From Nitratiruptor sp. YY08-10 (lineage in GTDB: Bacteria; Campylobacterota; Campylobacteria; Campylobacterales; Nitratiruptoraceae): a stretch of 64,000 bases of DNA. Location of the stretch: positions 1,116,001-1,180,000 of the forward strand of contig NZ_AP023057.1 of the NCBI RefSeq assembly GCF_016629565.1, given 5' to 3'. The notes beneath the pieces are model-generated. The model did no database searches. It saw only the letters and a list, made by a program, of their open reading frames with translations, and had not been told where the DNA came from. Shown piece by piece: positions 46,234-55,473 of the stretch (the first letter of the stretch is position 1; every line of letters begins with the position of its first letter). The position numbers were made by a program, and so were the translations under genes.

Positions 46234-47529
46234 ATGATACGTTTTGCTCCAAGTCCCACAGGAGATATGCATATCGGCAATCTGCGAGTTGCCATCTTTA
46301 ACTATATCGAAGCAAAAAAACGCAACGAACGGTTTTTAATACGAATTGAGGATACCGATATTGAGAGAAATATCGAAGGAAAAGATAAAGAGATTTTAGA
46401 AATTCTTAATACTTTCGGTCTGCACTATGATGACGTTGTCTATCAGAGCAAGAACTTCTCTTTTCATCAAAATTTCGCTTATAAACTGCTCAATGAAGGC
46501 AAAGCGTTTGCCTGTTTTTGCACACCCGAAGAGCTTGAAAAGGAGCGAGAAGAGGCAAAAAAGGAAAAACGTGCCTACAGATATAGTGGAAAATGTGAAA
46601 ATATAACATTGGATGAAGCAAGTCAAAGAGGTGAACCATTTGTTGTGCGTATCAAAAAACCAGCACAACCGATAGAATTTGACGACATTATCAAAGGTCA
46701 TATCACTTTTGCACCAAATGAAGTGGATAGTTTTGTCATTTTACGGGCGGATGCAAGACCCACATATAACTTCGCATGTGCAATAGACGATATGCTCTAT
46801 GATATCACCCTTGTCATACGGGGTGAAGATCATGTCAGCAACACGCCTAAGCAGATCCATATACGAAATGCTCTTGGATACGATAAAAAAATAGAGTATG
46901 CTCATCTGCCCATTATCCTCAATGAAGATGGCAAGAAGATGAGTAAACGAGACAAAGCTTCCAGCGTCAAATGGCTCTTGGAGGAAGGATTTTTACCTGA
47001 AGCGATTGCAAACTATCTCATTTTGCTCGGAAACAAAACACCGAAAGAGATATTTACAGTACAAGAGGCGATTGAGTGGTTTGATCTTAAAAATATCTCA
47101 AAAGCACCTGCAAAGTTTGATATCGAAAAATTGCGATTTATCAACCGGATGCATCTACAGATGAAGAATGAAAGAGAGCTCGCACAGATACTCGGAATTG
47201 ATGAAGAGTTTGGAGCTTTGGCCAAACTTTACCTCGAAGAAGCCAGCACATTAAAAGAACTCAAAAGTAAAATAGATTTAATCTTCAATGCCAAAAGAGA
47301 AAACGAAGCATTTCACGAGGAGATCGAGACATTGCGGAGTCTCTTATCATCGATGGAGCTTCCTGAAAGTTTTGACGAATTCAAAAAAGAGCTTATGCAA
47401 AAAAGTGGTCTCAAAGGCAAGAAATTTTTTAAACCGCTTCGAATCCTATTAACAGGTGCGGAACATGGACCGGAGCTTTCAGAGCTCTATCCGGCAATAA
47501 AAAACCATATCAAAGAGGTGATACAATGA
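46234..47529 (+). CDS. gltX: glutamyl-tRNA synthetase
   Basis: A class I synthetase of 431 aa. The HIGH-type signature is RFAPSPTGDMHIGNLRVAIF (3-22), and the KMSKS-type loop is KKMSKRDKASSV. The start with AAGGAG 4 nt upstream is the ATG at 46234; the open frame ten codons earlier has no site. Campylobacterota often carry two GltX-like enzymes, one charging tRNA-Gln with Glu; the window does not show which one this is. It is coupled to yggT by a 4-bp overlap. Confidence 0.94.
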   Translation: MIRFAPSPTGDMHIGNLRVAIFNYIEAKKRNERFLIRIEDTDIERNIEGKDKEILEILNTFGLHYDDVVYQSKNFSFHQNFAYKLLNEGKAFACFCTPEELEKEREEAKKEKRAYRYSGKCENITLDEASQRGEPFVVRIKKPAQPIEFDDIIKGHITFAPNEVDSFVILRADARPTYNFACAIDDMLYDITLVIRGEDHVSNTPKQIHIRNALGYDKKIEYAHLPIILNEDGKKMSKRDKASSVKWLLEEGFLPEAIANYLILLGNKTPKEIFTVQEAIEWFDLKNISKAPAKFDIEKLRFINRMHLQMKNERELAQILGIDEEFGALAKLYLEEASTLKELKSKIDLIFNAKRENEAFHEEIETLRSLLSSMELPESFDEFKKELMQKSGLKGKKFFKPLRILLTGAEHGPELSELYPAIKNHIKEVIQ

Positions 47530-47828
47530 TCGTAATCGGAACACTGTTACAGGCTTTGGCCCAAATACTGCACATGGTTATCAATATCTATATATGGGTC
47601 ATCATCATTGCCGCTCTCATTAGCTGGGTTCGACCCGATCCATACAATCCCATCGTACAGACGCTCTATCGACTGACCGAGCCAGTTTATGCATGGATTC
47701 GGCGATATATTCCTACTATCATAGGCGGCATCGACTTGGCACCCCTTATTGTCATCATAGCCCTTCAGTTCATCGATCTCTTTTTCGTACGGCTTCTGAT
47801 GCAGATTTCTGTGAGGCTTGGGGCTTGA
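47526..47828 (+). CDS. yggT: YggT-family membrane protein
   Basis: A 100-aa inner-membrane protein with two hydrophobic segments (about 4-32 and 65-95) separated by the conserved SWVRPDPYNPIVQTLYRLTEP, the YggT signature. Families of this type act near septum placement or osmotic shock responses, but the exact role is not settled. Its ATG overlaps the gltX stop (ATGA), and its stop overlaps the slt start. The same order is found in C. jejuni. Confidence 0.88.
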   Translation: MIVIGTLLQALAQILHMVINIYIWVIIIAALISWVRPDPYNPIVQTLYRLTEPVYAWIRRYIPTIIGGIDLAPLIVIIALQFIDLFFVRLLMQISVRLGA

Positions 47829-49411
47829 AAAAACTTCTTTTTTTCTTGCCCTTTCTCCTTTTTTCTAAAGAAATCACACTAGACTATCTTACATCCAAAC
47901 CTCGATCCATTCCAAAAGATTACTACATCTGGCGATTTCTTGATCAAAACATCACTCCGGTGGAAGCGCAAAAAGCCATTGAACAGACACGATATGTAAA
48001 TAAGAAAATCTTTTTTCGATACGCAAAAAAGATCAAGAATCCTGAAATTGAACGCATAGCCCAATGTCTGAGAATGGATGCACAAAAGCTTTGCAAACAA
48101 GAACCCTCCTGTATTGCAGCATCTCTTTCTCCTTATACATTTTTACAACTGCCAAAAAATGAACAGAAAAAGCTCTACAACAAATTGAGACATTTTCCAA
48201 AAATAGAAAAAGAGTATCGGTTTTTACTCTCAAAACACCCCGTAGCTCTTTCAATGAAAGAACCGCAAAAATATCTATGGCTGTTCACTCGCTGCGGATC
48301 ATACTATAGAAAATCAAAGTTCAATTTCTGGCTACCACAAAATTTTTTAAAAAAACTTTCCGATGAAAAAGGATTTTCAACATTTCTTCATTTGGCTCTC
48401 ACAGAAGATCTCAAAAATATTGAACTCTCCTTGTTGAAGCTCCCCCCACAATACCTCAACGCGTCTGATAGTTTCAAAGTAGCGCTCATTGCACTCAAAT
48501 ATCACAGAAACGCTTTCGCAATTCCCTATTTGCAAAGAGCTTTGAAAAAAGCTTACTATCAATCACATAAAGACAGAGCAGCCTACTGGCTTTATCACAT
48601 CACAAAAAATAGAACCTATCTTGATCGACTCCTCAACTCATGGGATCTAAACATCTATACTTTGCTCGCATATGAAATGGTTCACAAGCCGTATAGAGAT
48701 TTTTGTACTGTCAAAACCTTTGGAACAATATGTGATATCAATGCAAGCGATCCCTTTGTTGTTTGGCAAATAGATAAAAGATTAAAAGAAGGCAATCTCA
48801 CAAAATTAAAAAAGAGGTTTCAATGCGATAATATCGACTTTATCTATGCAAATATCGTCGAAAAAGAGAGCCGATACAGAATACATCCTTTTGTAATGCC
48901 CTATGAAAATCTGTTGCAAAACACCGATACAAATACAAAGGCATTGCTCTATGCCCTCGCAAAACAAGAGAGCAAATTTTATCCAGGAAGTATCTCCAGG
49001 TCTTTTGCTTTGGGACCATTGCAGTTTATGCCCTTTTTGGCCAAGGCAACAGCCAAAAAACGGCGGATAAAAAATTTCGATCTTGATATGATGTTCAATG
49101 AAAAGATCGCCGTCTCTTTTGCACTGGATCATATACGATATTTGCAAAAAAGGCTTGATCAAAATCCTTTACTCATAGCATATGCTTATAACGGAGGATA
49201 TGGTTATACAAAAAGAAAGATTTTCCCTCTCTTTCAAAAATATGATGCAATGCTTGCAATGGAACTCATTAGCTATGAAGAGACGAAAGAGTATGGGAAA
49301 AAGGTGTTAGCAAATTACTATGTATATCGATATCTTTTGCAAAAACCGATCACTCTTCGATCGGTTTTGAAAAGAGCAACACTTTTTCTCCGTACCCATC
49401 AAAAGCGATAG
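47825..49411 (+). CDS. slt: soluble lytic murein transglycosylase
   Basis: Cleaves peptidoglycan to anhydro-muropeptides in the periplasm. The 528-aa protein starts at a TTG overlapping the yggT stop, followed by a signal peptide (KKLLFFLPFLLFSKE). Residues 30-350 are an alpha-helical superhelix; the C-terminal SLT domain has the catalytic Glu382 in LAKQESKFYPG, then ALGPLQFMPFLA and AYNGGYGYTKRK. This is the Slt70 layout. Its 3' end overlaps the lipoprotein gene on the other strand by 62 bp. Confidence 0.92.
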   Translation: MKKLLFFLPFLLFSKEITLDYLTSKPRSIPKDYYIWRFLDQNITPVEAQKAIEQTRYVNKKIFFRYAKKIKNPEIERIAQCLRMDAQKLCKQEPSCIAASLSPYTFLQLPKNEQKKLYNKLRHFPKIEKEYRFLLSKHPVALSMKEPQKYLWLFTRCGSYYRKSKFNFWLPQNFLKKLSDEKGFSTFLHLALTEDLKNIELSLLKLPPQYLNASDSFKVALIALKYHRNAFAIPYLQRALKKAYYQSHKDRAAYWLYHITKNRTYLDRLLNSWDLNIYTLLAYEMVHKPYRDFCTVKTFGTICDINASDPFVVWQIDKRLKEGNLTKLKKRFQCDNIDFIYANIVEKESRYRIHPFVMPYENLLQNTDTNTKALLYALAKQESKFYPGSISRSFALGPLQFMPFLAKATAKKRRIKNFDLDMMFNEKIAVSFALDHIRYLQKRLDQNPLLIAYAYNGGYGYTKRKIFPLFQKYDAMLAMELISYEETKEYGKKVLANYYVYRYLLQKPITLRSVLKRATLFLRTHQKR

Positions 49412-49844
49412 TGAGTTTCAACTGGCTCTGTTTCTGTTTTGGAAAACGAACGAGGTAGTACCGATACCATTGCTGTGTAAAAGGCATCTGTTTTACTAAA
49501 ATATCCTCATTTTTCAGTTCTCGTATTTGTACAGGAGCTTCCCCGTTGAGCGTTATCTGCACACCCGGATGGTGCAGTCCCGCTTTTGCGGCATCCTCGA
49601 AATCGTTATCTATGAAAGTCCGAATGAAAAAATATTCTCCATCCCCCTTTTTTTCCAAAGGATTGAGATATGTTGCGATAAAAAGAGCTTTCTCTTCCAA
49701 TGAAATATCAAAAGTCGTTTTTTTCGTATACCTCAATGCTTCGGTATATTTTGTATCCTTTGAGATGATGGAAGGCAAAGCATTGTGACATCCCACAAAA
49801 GAAAATGAAAGCACAATGATACATACGATTTTTTTCCAATTCAT
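49350..49844 (-). CDS. putative lipoprotein
   Basis: A 164-aa protein with a lipoprotein signal: KKIVCIIVLSFSFVGC (lipobox FVGC, Cys19). The mature part is beta-rich (ALFIATYLNPLEKK, YFFIRTFIDND, VQITLNGEAPVQI) and has no domain I can name. It overlaps slt tail to tail by 62 bp, so the end of the coding sequence is shared on both strands. C. jejuni has a predicted lipoprotein in the same place (from memory), so it is probably conserved. Function is unknown. Confidence 0.8.
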   Translation of the reverse strand: MNWKKIVCIIVLSFSFVGCHNALPSIISKDTKYTEALRYTKKTTFDISLEEKALFIATYLNPLEKKGDGEYFFIRTFIDNDFEDAAKAGLHHPGVQITLNGEAPVQIRELKNEDILVKQMPFTQQWYRYYLVRFPKQKQSQLKLTIAFDGYGEKVLLFSKPIEE

Positions 49845-49922
49845 GAAAACCTCTTTTTTCTTTCAATTATATCTTAGCTTAACTTTTCATTGGATAAAAT
49901 ATCAACAAAAAAAGGTAGTGTA

Positions 49923-50408
49923 TTGAGGGTAGCAGTCGCCTTTACAGGTCCTTCCAACAGCGGTAAAACAACCATTATAGAAAAAGTAGCACAAAAATTG
50001 ATCAATACATACAAAGTAGCCATTGTCAAAAACGATCCAAAGGATAAAGCACAGTTCGATACAGAGGGGAAAGATAGCTACCGATTTTTTCAAACGGGTG
50101 CGGAAGTTGTCGTCACTTCTCCTACAAGGACCACCTATTTTTCCCATAGACGAAAAAGTATTGATGAGATTATAGAGATGATCCATGATTTCGATATTTT
50201 GCTCGTTGAAGGGCTCAAATACCTCCCATTGCCGCGAATTGGAGTCTTTCGAGGAGAGCTCGATCCATCCTATTTCGGCTTTATCAAAGCGGTCGCAATA
50301 GACCATACCATTGATGCATCCCAAGTCCCTGAACATTTAGATATTTTGGATCTCAACGATACAGACCAGATCATACAGTGGATTTTGAACAACGCACAAG
50401 AGGTGTAA
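49923..50408 (+). CDS. mobB: molybdopterin-guanine dinucleotide biosynthesis adapter protein MobB
   Basis: A 161-aa P-loop GTPase that aids attachment of GMP to molybdopterin. It begins [20 protein letters not shown] with the Walker A in GPSNSGKTT, and later [22 protein letters not shown], the conserved VEG segment. The start is a TTG at 49923 with AAGG 7 nt upstream; an earlier TTG at 49890 lacks a site. It implies molybdo-/tungsto-enzymes elsewhere, for instance nitrate reductase or formate dehydrogenase. It lies 1 bp before fbp. Confidence 0.9.
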   Translation: MRVAVAFTGPSNSGKTTIIEKVAQKLINTYKVAIVKNDPKDKAQFDTEGKDSYRFFQTGAEVVVTSPTRTTYFSHRRKSIDEIIEMIHDFDILLVEGLKYLPLPRIGVFRGELDPSYFGFIKAVAIDHTIDASQVPEHLDILDLNDTDQIIQWILNNAQEV

Positions 50409-50409
50409 C

Positions 50410-51249
50410 ATGACAGAGATTATTGAAGCGATACAAAAGAGCGCCATACGGATTGCCCAAACAATCCAAACAACCGATTTTGGATATAGTGACAGTGCGA
50501 ACGAATCTGGAGATCAACAGCTCAAACTGGATGTACAAAGCGACCTTATCATTGAAGAGCAACTAAGTAAAACAAGCTCCGTAAAAGTATTGGCCAGTGA
50601 AGAAAAAAGTGAACCTGTCACGATCAATGAACAAGGAAAATATCTCGTCGGATACGATCCTCTCGATGGCAGCAGTCTTGTAGATGTCAACCTGAGTGTC
50701 GGATCCATTTTTGGAATATATGAAAACGGTTTTCATGGAAAAAATTTGAAGGCGGCTGTGTATGTAGTGTATGGTCCAAGAGTGGAGATGGTCATCTCTA
50801 CGATCAAAGCGGAACGATTTATTTTGCAAAACGGTGCATTTCACTTTATGGAAGAGCTGCAACTTGACAAGAAAGGAAAGCTGAATGCTCCGGGTGGCAC
50901 CCAACAATATTGGTATCCACACCATAAAGCACTCATAGAAAATCTCTTTTCACAAGGGTACCGTCTTCGATATTCCGGCGGAATGGTTCCTGATTTGCAT
51001 CAGATTTTAGTCAAAAAGGGAGGGCTGTTCAGCTATCCTGGCACTGAAGACAAACCGAAGGGGAAACTGAGAAAAGTATTTGAAGTGTTTCCTTTTGCCC
51101 ATGTTTATGAAAAAGCCGGAGGCGAAGCGATCGATGATCAAGGAAACCGTTTACTGGATCTTACAACACAAGCCATACATGATACGACACCCTGCTTTTT
51201 TGGTTCACGGTATGAGATAGGAAAAGTGAGAGAATATTATGAAAAATAG
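50410..51249 (+). CDS. fbp: fructose-1,6-bisphosphatase, class I
   Basis: Hydrolyses fructose 1,6-bisphosphate in gluconeogenesis, needed by an autotroph making sugars from reductive TCA products. The 279-aa protein has the metal-site motif [21 protein letters not shown] (about 83-103), [15 protein letters not shown] and [21 protein letters not shown] with the active-site Lys/Glu region. It lacks an obvious allosteric AMP-site N-terminus and is shorter than the 330-aa enzyme, as in C. jejuni. It overlaps the next small gene by 11 bp. Confidence 0.92.
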   Translation: MTEIIEAIQKSAIRIAQTIQTTDFGYSDSANESGDQQLKLDVQSDLIIEEQLSKTSSVKVLASEEKSEPVTINEQGKYLVGYDPLDGSSLVDVNLSVGSIFGIYENGFHGKNLKAAVYVVYGPRVEMVISTIKAERFILQNGAFHFMEELQLDKKGKLNAPGGTQQYWYPHHKALIENLFSQGYRLRYSGGMVPDLHQILVKKGGLFSYPGTEDKPKGKLRKVFEVFPFAHVYEKAGGEAIDDQGNRLLDLTTQAIHDTTPCFFGSRYEIGKVREYYEK

Positions 51250-51436
51250 AGAGTTGGACCGTTATGAGCAGGCTTTGGAAGAGGCAGCAAAAGAGCTTAA
51301 AAAGTGCCAACAAGAAAAACAAACAACAAGCTGCCTTGCATGCAAGGAGATTATCGGTTGCAAAATACGCAATCGATATGTTCAAGCAGTTTATGAAAGT
51401 ATGAACAAAGGAAAAGGCGGAGGATTTGAATTTTAA
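51239..51436 (+). CDS. 65-aa Cys-motif protein between fbp and metG
   Basis: A small basic protein: an N-terminal helix ([21 protein letters not shown]), then [10 protein letters not shown] (Cys32, Cys35, Cys41) and a conserved-looking C-terminal [20 protein letters not shown] tail. The three clustered cysteines could bind a metal, with Cys23 as a possible fourth ligand. It overlaps the fbp stop by 11 bp and ends 9 bp before metG. C. jejuni has a short hypothetical protein in the same slot (from memory). I recognise no family; do not read a function into it. Confidence 0.75.
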   Translation: MKNRELDRYEQALEEAAKELKKCQQEKQTTSCLACKEIIGCKIRNRYVQAVYESMNKGKGGGFEF

Positions 51437-51445
51437 GGAGAGTTT

Positions 51446-53344
51446 ATGAAAAAACGTTATATTACTACCCCTATCTATTATGTCAACGATGTACCCCATA
51501 TTGGCCATGCCTATACAACGATCATTGCAGACAGTGCCGCACGATATTTTCGTCTCAACGGATTTGATACTTTTTTCCTTACCGGAACCGACGAACATGG
51601 ACAAAAAATAGAAGAGGCTGCAAAAAAACGAGGAAAATCCCCAAAAGAGTACGCCGATGAGATCAGTGCAAAATTTAAAGCTTTGTGGGATGCATTTGAA
51701 ATCAGTTACGATAAATTCATACGGACAACGGACCCGCAACATATCATAGGTGTGCAAAAAGCTTTTGAAAAGATGTATGAAAAGGGGGATATCTACAAAG
51801 GTGAATATGAGGGGCACTACTGTATCAGCTGTGAAGCATTCTTTCCCGAATCACAACTAATCGATGAGGAGTTTTGTCCAGACTGTGGCAAACAAACAAG
51901 CATCGTCAAGGAAGAGAGCTATTTTTTCAAACTTTCCAAATATCAAGATAAGCTGTTGGAGCTCTATAGAACCAACGATGCTTTCGTGCTTCCCAAAAAC
52001 AAAAAGAATGAAGTGATCCGCTTTGTCGAAAGCGGACTTCAGGATCTCTCCATCACCCGTACAAGTTTTGATTGGGGGATCAAACTTCCAGATTCAATCA
52101 ATGATCCAAAACACGTCATGTATGTGTGGCTTGACGCCCTTTTGAACTATATCACAGCTCTTGGATATGGAAGCGATGAAAAACTGATGTATTACTGGCC
52201 AGCAGATTTTCATCTTGTCGGAAAAGATATTCTGCGTTTTCATGCTGTTTACTGGCCGGCTTTTTTAATGAGTCTTGATCTACCGATGCCTCAGCATATC
52301 GCAACACACGGTTGGTGGACAAGAAATGGCGAAAAGATGAGCAAATCCAAAGGAAACGTCATCGATCCAAAAAAAGTGGCCGATGCCTATGGACTTGAAA
52401 ATTTTCGATATTTTTTGCTGCGTGAAGTGCCTTTTGGACAAGATGGCGATTTCAGTCAAAAAGCGTTGATCGATCGAATCAACAACGATCTTGGAAATGA
52501 TCTGGGCAATCTTCTCAATCGAATCATCGGAATGAGTGGAAAATATTTCGGTTATACTGTCAACAGTAAAGATTTACAGCAATTCCATCAAAAAGAGTTG
52601 CAAGAGATCCAATCTATTATCGAAAATCTGGATGCTCTTGTCAACGAAATGAAATGGAACAGATATCTTGAAGAGATCTGGAAGATGCTCCATATTGCCA
52701 ACAAAGCGATCGATACCTATGCCCCATGGGCTAAAATGAAAGAGGGCAAGGAAAATGAAGCGATGACTCTCATTGCCCTTGTAAGCAATATTCTTGCAAA
52801 AGTGGCACTCCTTTTGCATCCAGTCATGCCAAAAACGACCCAAAAAATCGCTGATTCTCTCGGTTTTACCATTGACCCATCCAGTTTTGAAAAATATATT
52901 CACCAATCTGCTCTTTTAGAAACATTCACCATCAAAAAAGTTCCTCCACTCTTTCCAAAGATTGAAGAGCCTCTCATGAAAGAGGAAAAAAAAGAGGAAA
53001 CTCCTCAAAAGCGTGAGGAATACATCACTATAGAGGACTTTTTCAAAGTCTCCATCAAAGTAGGTACTGTCATCAAAGCCGAAGATCTTCCTAAAAGTAA
53101 GAAACTTTTGAAATTGCAAGTAGACCTTGGCGAGGAAAGACCAAGACAGATTATTGCAGGCATCAAAGAGTACTACACACCACAAGAACTGGTAGGAAAA
53201 CAGGTATGTGTTGTAGCCAATCTCAAGCCGGCAAAACTAATGGGCCACATAAGCGAAGGAATGATTTTGGCGGCAAAAGATGAAAAAGGCTTGACGCTTG
53301 TAGCACCAATGGAACCAAAAAAAGAGGGAACACCTGTGAAATGA
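51446..53344 (+). CDS. metG: methionyl-tRNA synthetase
   Basis: A class I synthetase, 632 aa. The HIGH-type motif is YYVNDVPHIGHAYTTI (about 9-24). The connective domain holds two zinc pairs, CISC and CPDC (near 126-150), and KMSKSKGNVIDP is the KMSKS loop (near 300). The C-terminal 100 residues (EDFFKVSIKVGTVIKAEDLP to the end) are a tRNA-binding OB-fold dimerisation domain. A short acidic linker (KEEKKEETPQKREE) joins them. It overlaps the MurF-like gene by 4 bp. Confidence 0.96.
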   Translation: MKKRYITTPIYYVNDVPHIGHAYTTIIADSAARYFRLNGFDTFFLTGTDEHGQKIEEAAKKRGKSPKEYADEISAKFKALWDAFEISYDKFIRTTDPQHIIGVQKAFEKMYEKGDIYKGEYEGHYCISCEAFFPESQLIDEEFCPDCGKQTSIVKEESYFFKLSKYQDKLLELYRTNDAFVLPKNKKNEVIRFVESGLQDLSITRTSFDWGIKLPDSINDPKHVMYVWLDALLNYITALGYGSDEKLMYYWPADFHLVGKDILRFHAVYWPAFLMSLDLPMPQHIATHGWWTRNGEKMSKSKGNVIDPKKVADAYGLENFRYFLLREVPFGQDGDFSQKALIDRINNDLGNDLGNLLNRIIGMSGKYFGYTVNSKDLQQFHQKELQEIQSIIENLDALVNEMKWNRYLEEIWKMLHIANKAIDTYAPWAKMKEGKENEAMTLIALVSNILAKVALLLHPVMPKTTQKIADSLGFTIDPSSFEKYIHQSALLETFTIKKVPPLFPKIEEPLMKEEKKEETPQKREEYITIEDFFKVSIKVGTVIKAEDLPKSKKLLKLQVDLGEERPRQIIAGIKEYYTPQELVGKQVCVVANLKPAKLMGHISEGMILAAKDEKGLTLVAPMEPKKEGTPVK

Positions 53345-54303
53345 GGCTGCAAAGCATCCTCAGCCTCACCGGTGGGAAACTTCTCAATACACCTCCTATA
53401 TCAAAATTTAATGCCATATCTACCTCTTTGGAAGAATTGAAAAGAGGTGATCTTTTTGTAGCGCTTTCAAAAAAAGATGTTGATAATGCGATCCAAAAAG
53501 GGGCGTACGGCATTTTACACGAAGGTCCTGTTCAAATAAGCGATAGTGAAGCGGCATGGATACGCGTGGATAATTTACAAGAGACTATCATTAGACTTAT
53601 TCGCTTTTTCATGATACAAAATAGCGTGGACCTCGTATCGTGTGACGAGATATTATTTGAACTTGCAAATACCATCATCCAAGATAAAGATGCAATCATC
53701 ACTCAAGATTTTTCTACACTCTTGCGAAACATTCAACATGAAAAAGTCAAAGTTGTTCTCCTTCCCGCAGCCTTAGCCAAAAAACTTGCTTTGGATATAA
53801 TCAAAATCACAGAAAATGAACACTTCAAAATAGTTCAGGAGTATCTTTTCGAAACCAGTTTTATCTTTGAAAACAGATTTTATGAAAGAGTAAGGATATC
53901 TCCTTTTTTTCAAAAAGAGTTGGCATATATCCTCGCTATAGCCGCAGAGTATCTTCTCAATATCGATTTTTCAAAAATTGAGCATTTTCAAAAATGTCGA
54001 CCCTATTTTGTCGATCATCAATTTCAAGAGACGGAATTTGGGAAAAGTGAGCGTGTAATAATTCACGAAATATCTTGTGAGGTCGCCTCGGCATTTTGGG
54101 ACTACCTGCAAAAAAAAGCTCCATGGAGTACAAAACTGTTTCTTTGCCAAAACCCGAATAGCTGCCAGTGCCAAACTTTTCAATCATTTGATGAAGCACA
54201 AAAGATTTTGTATAATTGCTTCTATCATGTGGCACTTGTCCAAGCCGAACAATTCGACATTGATCGGCTGCAACGCAGTCCTCAGACTGCAACACTTTTT
54301 TAA
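53341..54303 (+). CDS. MurF-like protein without the ligase P-loop
   Basis: A 320-aa protein whose first 90 residues align with the N-terminal substrate domain of MurF-type Mur ligases: FNAISTSLEELKRGDLFVAL (about 23-42), DVDNAIQKGAYGIL and IRVDNLQETI. The Mur ligase central domain should then start with GSxGKT. Here the text runs SVDLVSCDEILFELANTII and no GKS/GKT appears, so ligase activity is very unlikely. The C-terminal 200 residues have no recognisable domain (several Cys: CQNPNSCQCQ). It is coupled to metG by 4 bp. Length is far below MurF (about 450 aa). Confidence 0.65.
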   Translation: MRLQSILSLTGGKLLNTPPISKFNAISTSLEELKRGDLFVALSKKDVDNAIQKGAYGILHEGPVQISDSEAAWIRVDNLQETIIRLIRFFMIQNSVDLVSCDEILFELANTIIQDKDAIITQDFSTLLRNIQHEKVKVVLLPAALAKKLALDIIKITENEHFKIVQEYLFETSFIFENRFYERVRISPFFQKELAYILAIAAEYLLNIDFSKIEHFQKCRPYFVDHQFQETEFGKSERVIIHEISCEVASAFWDYLQKKAPWSTKLFLCQNPNSCQCQTFQSFDEAQKILYNCFYHVALVQAEQFDIDRLQRSPQTATLF

Positions 54304-54314
54304 GGAGTCTTTGA

Positions 54315-55463
54315 TTGCAAAGTGACAGTTCATCGGAATTTTTAGATTTTGCTGAGGATTATTGGGATATAGCATTTGGTATCTTCTTTGGGATTTTAGC
54401 CTACATTCTGCATCTGAACCATTATGATGTACTCTCTGCTGTGGTATCAGCCCTTTCTATCGTAGCACTTTCTGTCACCGTAAGCGAAGTGGCTGAAATT
54501 TTAGCGGAACGCTTAGGAGAACCCTACGGAAGTTTCGTCCTGACTTTCAGTGCAGTTGCTGTTGAGATTATCCTTCTTTTTATGATACTTACTGCAGACA
54601 ACAACACAAGAGCGCTTGAAACCGTCAAAAGTGGTATCATTTCAGCCGTAATCGTAGATATGAACGTTCTATTGGGACTTGCCGTTTTTATCGGGGGGCT
54701 CGCATTTGCAGAGCAAGAGCACAATGAAGATACATCCAGTACCTATACGACTATATTATTCATTTCCTCTATCGCACTTTTAGTCCCTAGCCTTTTGGTC
54801 TACACGCCTCATGGCGAACAAAAGCTGCTCAAAGCAAGCATCATAATCTCAATAATGCTTTTTACCTATTATTTAATCATTTATGTTTTTCAAACAAAAA
54901 CCCATTCCCATTTTTTCAAATCCACCGCAAGAAGTAGGATTTTGCGGCTGAAAAAAAGAAAGAAAATTCAAGAAAATGAGGAACATGAAGACGATTATAT
55001 TTTTGAAAAATTTCCCAACTGGGCAAATCTTATCGTCATTTTTTCATTGATTTTTGCTGTAGGGATTATGGCTGAAATATTCGCTCATGACTCCGCACAT
55101 GTTTTTCAAAGTTTGGGAATCAATGCGGGACTAGCAGGGCTTATCATCGCTATCATCAGTGTCTCTCCCGAACTTATTACAGCTATCAAGGCAGCAAAGA
55201 ATGACCAAATCCAAAGAGTTGTCAATATCGCAATGGGAGCTTCAACCGTCTCCATTTTGCTTACAGTTCCAATCCTGATGGGCCTTGCTTACGTCAAAGG
55301 TATTCCATTTACTCTCAATTTCAACGCACTGCAAATCGGTGCTTTGCTGTTAACGGTTATTTTGGCTTGGAAAACGACAGACAACGGTGAGACGAACTAC
55401 ATAGAGGGCGTTTCGCATCTCATGTTTTTTGCCTGTTTTGCAGTGATTGCAGCAATGTATTAA
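54315..55463 (+). CDS. chaA: Ca2+/H+ antiporter-like protein (ChaA type, CaCA superfamily)
   Basis: A membrane protein of 382 aa with about eleven helices and the two inverted alpha-repeats of cation/Ca exchangers: RLGEPYGSFVLTFSAVAVEI (about 75-94) and VSPELITAIKAAKNDQIQRV (near 290). A charged cytoplasmic loop (about 205-230) separates the halves. It matches the ChaA family, which exchanges H+ for Ca2+, Na+ or K+. It starts with TTG at 54315, 7 nt after AAGGAG. It is 11 bp downstream of the MurF-like gene. Confidence 0.85.
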   Translation: MQSDSSSEFLDFAEDYWDIAFGIFFGILAYILHLNHYDVLSAVVSALSIVALSVTVSEVAEILAERLGEPYGSFVLTFSAVAVEIILLFMILTADNNTRALETVKSGIISAVIVDMNVLLGLAVFIGGLAFAEQEHNEDTSSTYTTILFISSIALLVPSLLVYTPHGEQKLLKASIIISIMLFTYYLIIYVFQTKTHSHFFKSTARSRILRLKKRKKIQENEEHEDDYIFEKFPNWANLIVIFSLIFAVGIMAEIFAHDSAHVFQSLGINAGLAGLIIAIISVSPELITAIKAAKNDQIQRVVNIAMGASTVSILLTVPILMGLAYVKGIPFTLNFNALQIGALLLTVILAWKTTDNGETNYIEGVSHLMFFACFAVIAAMY

Positions 55464-55473
55464 AAGGATACAT

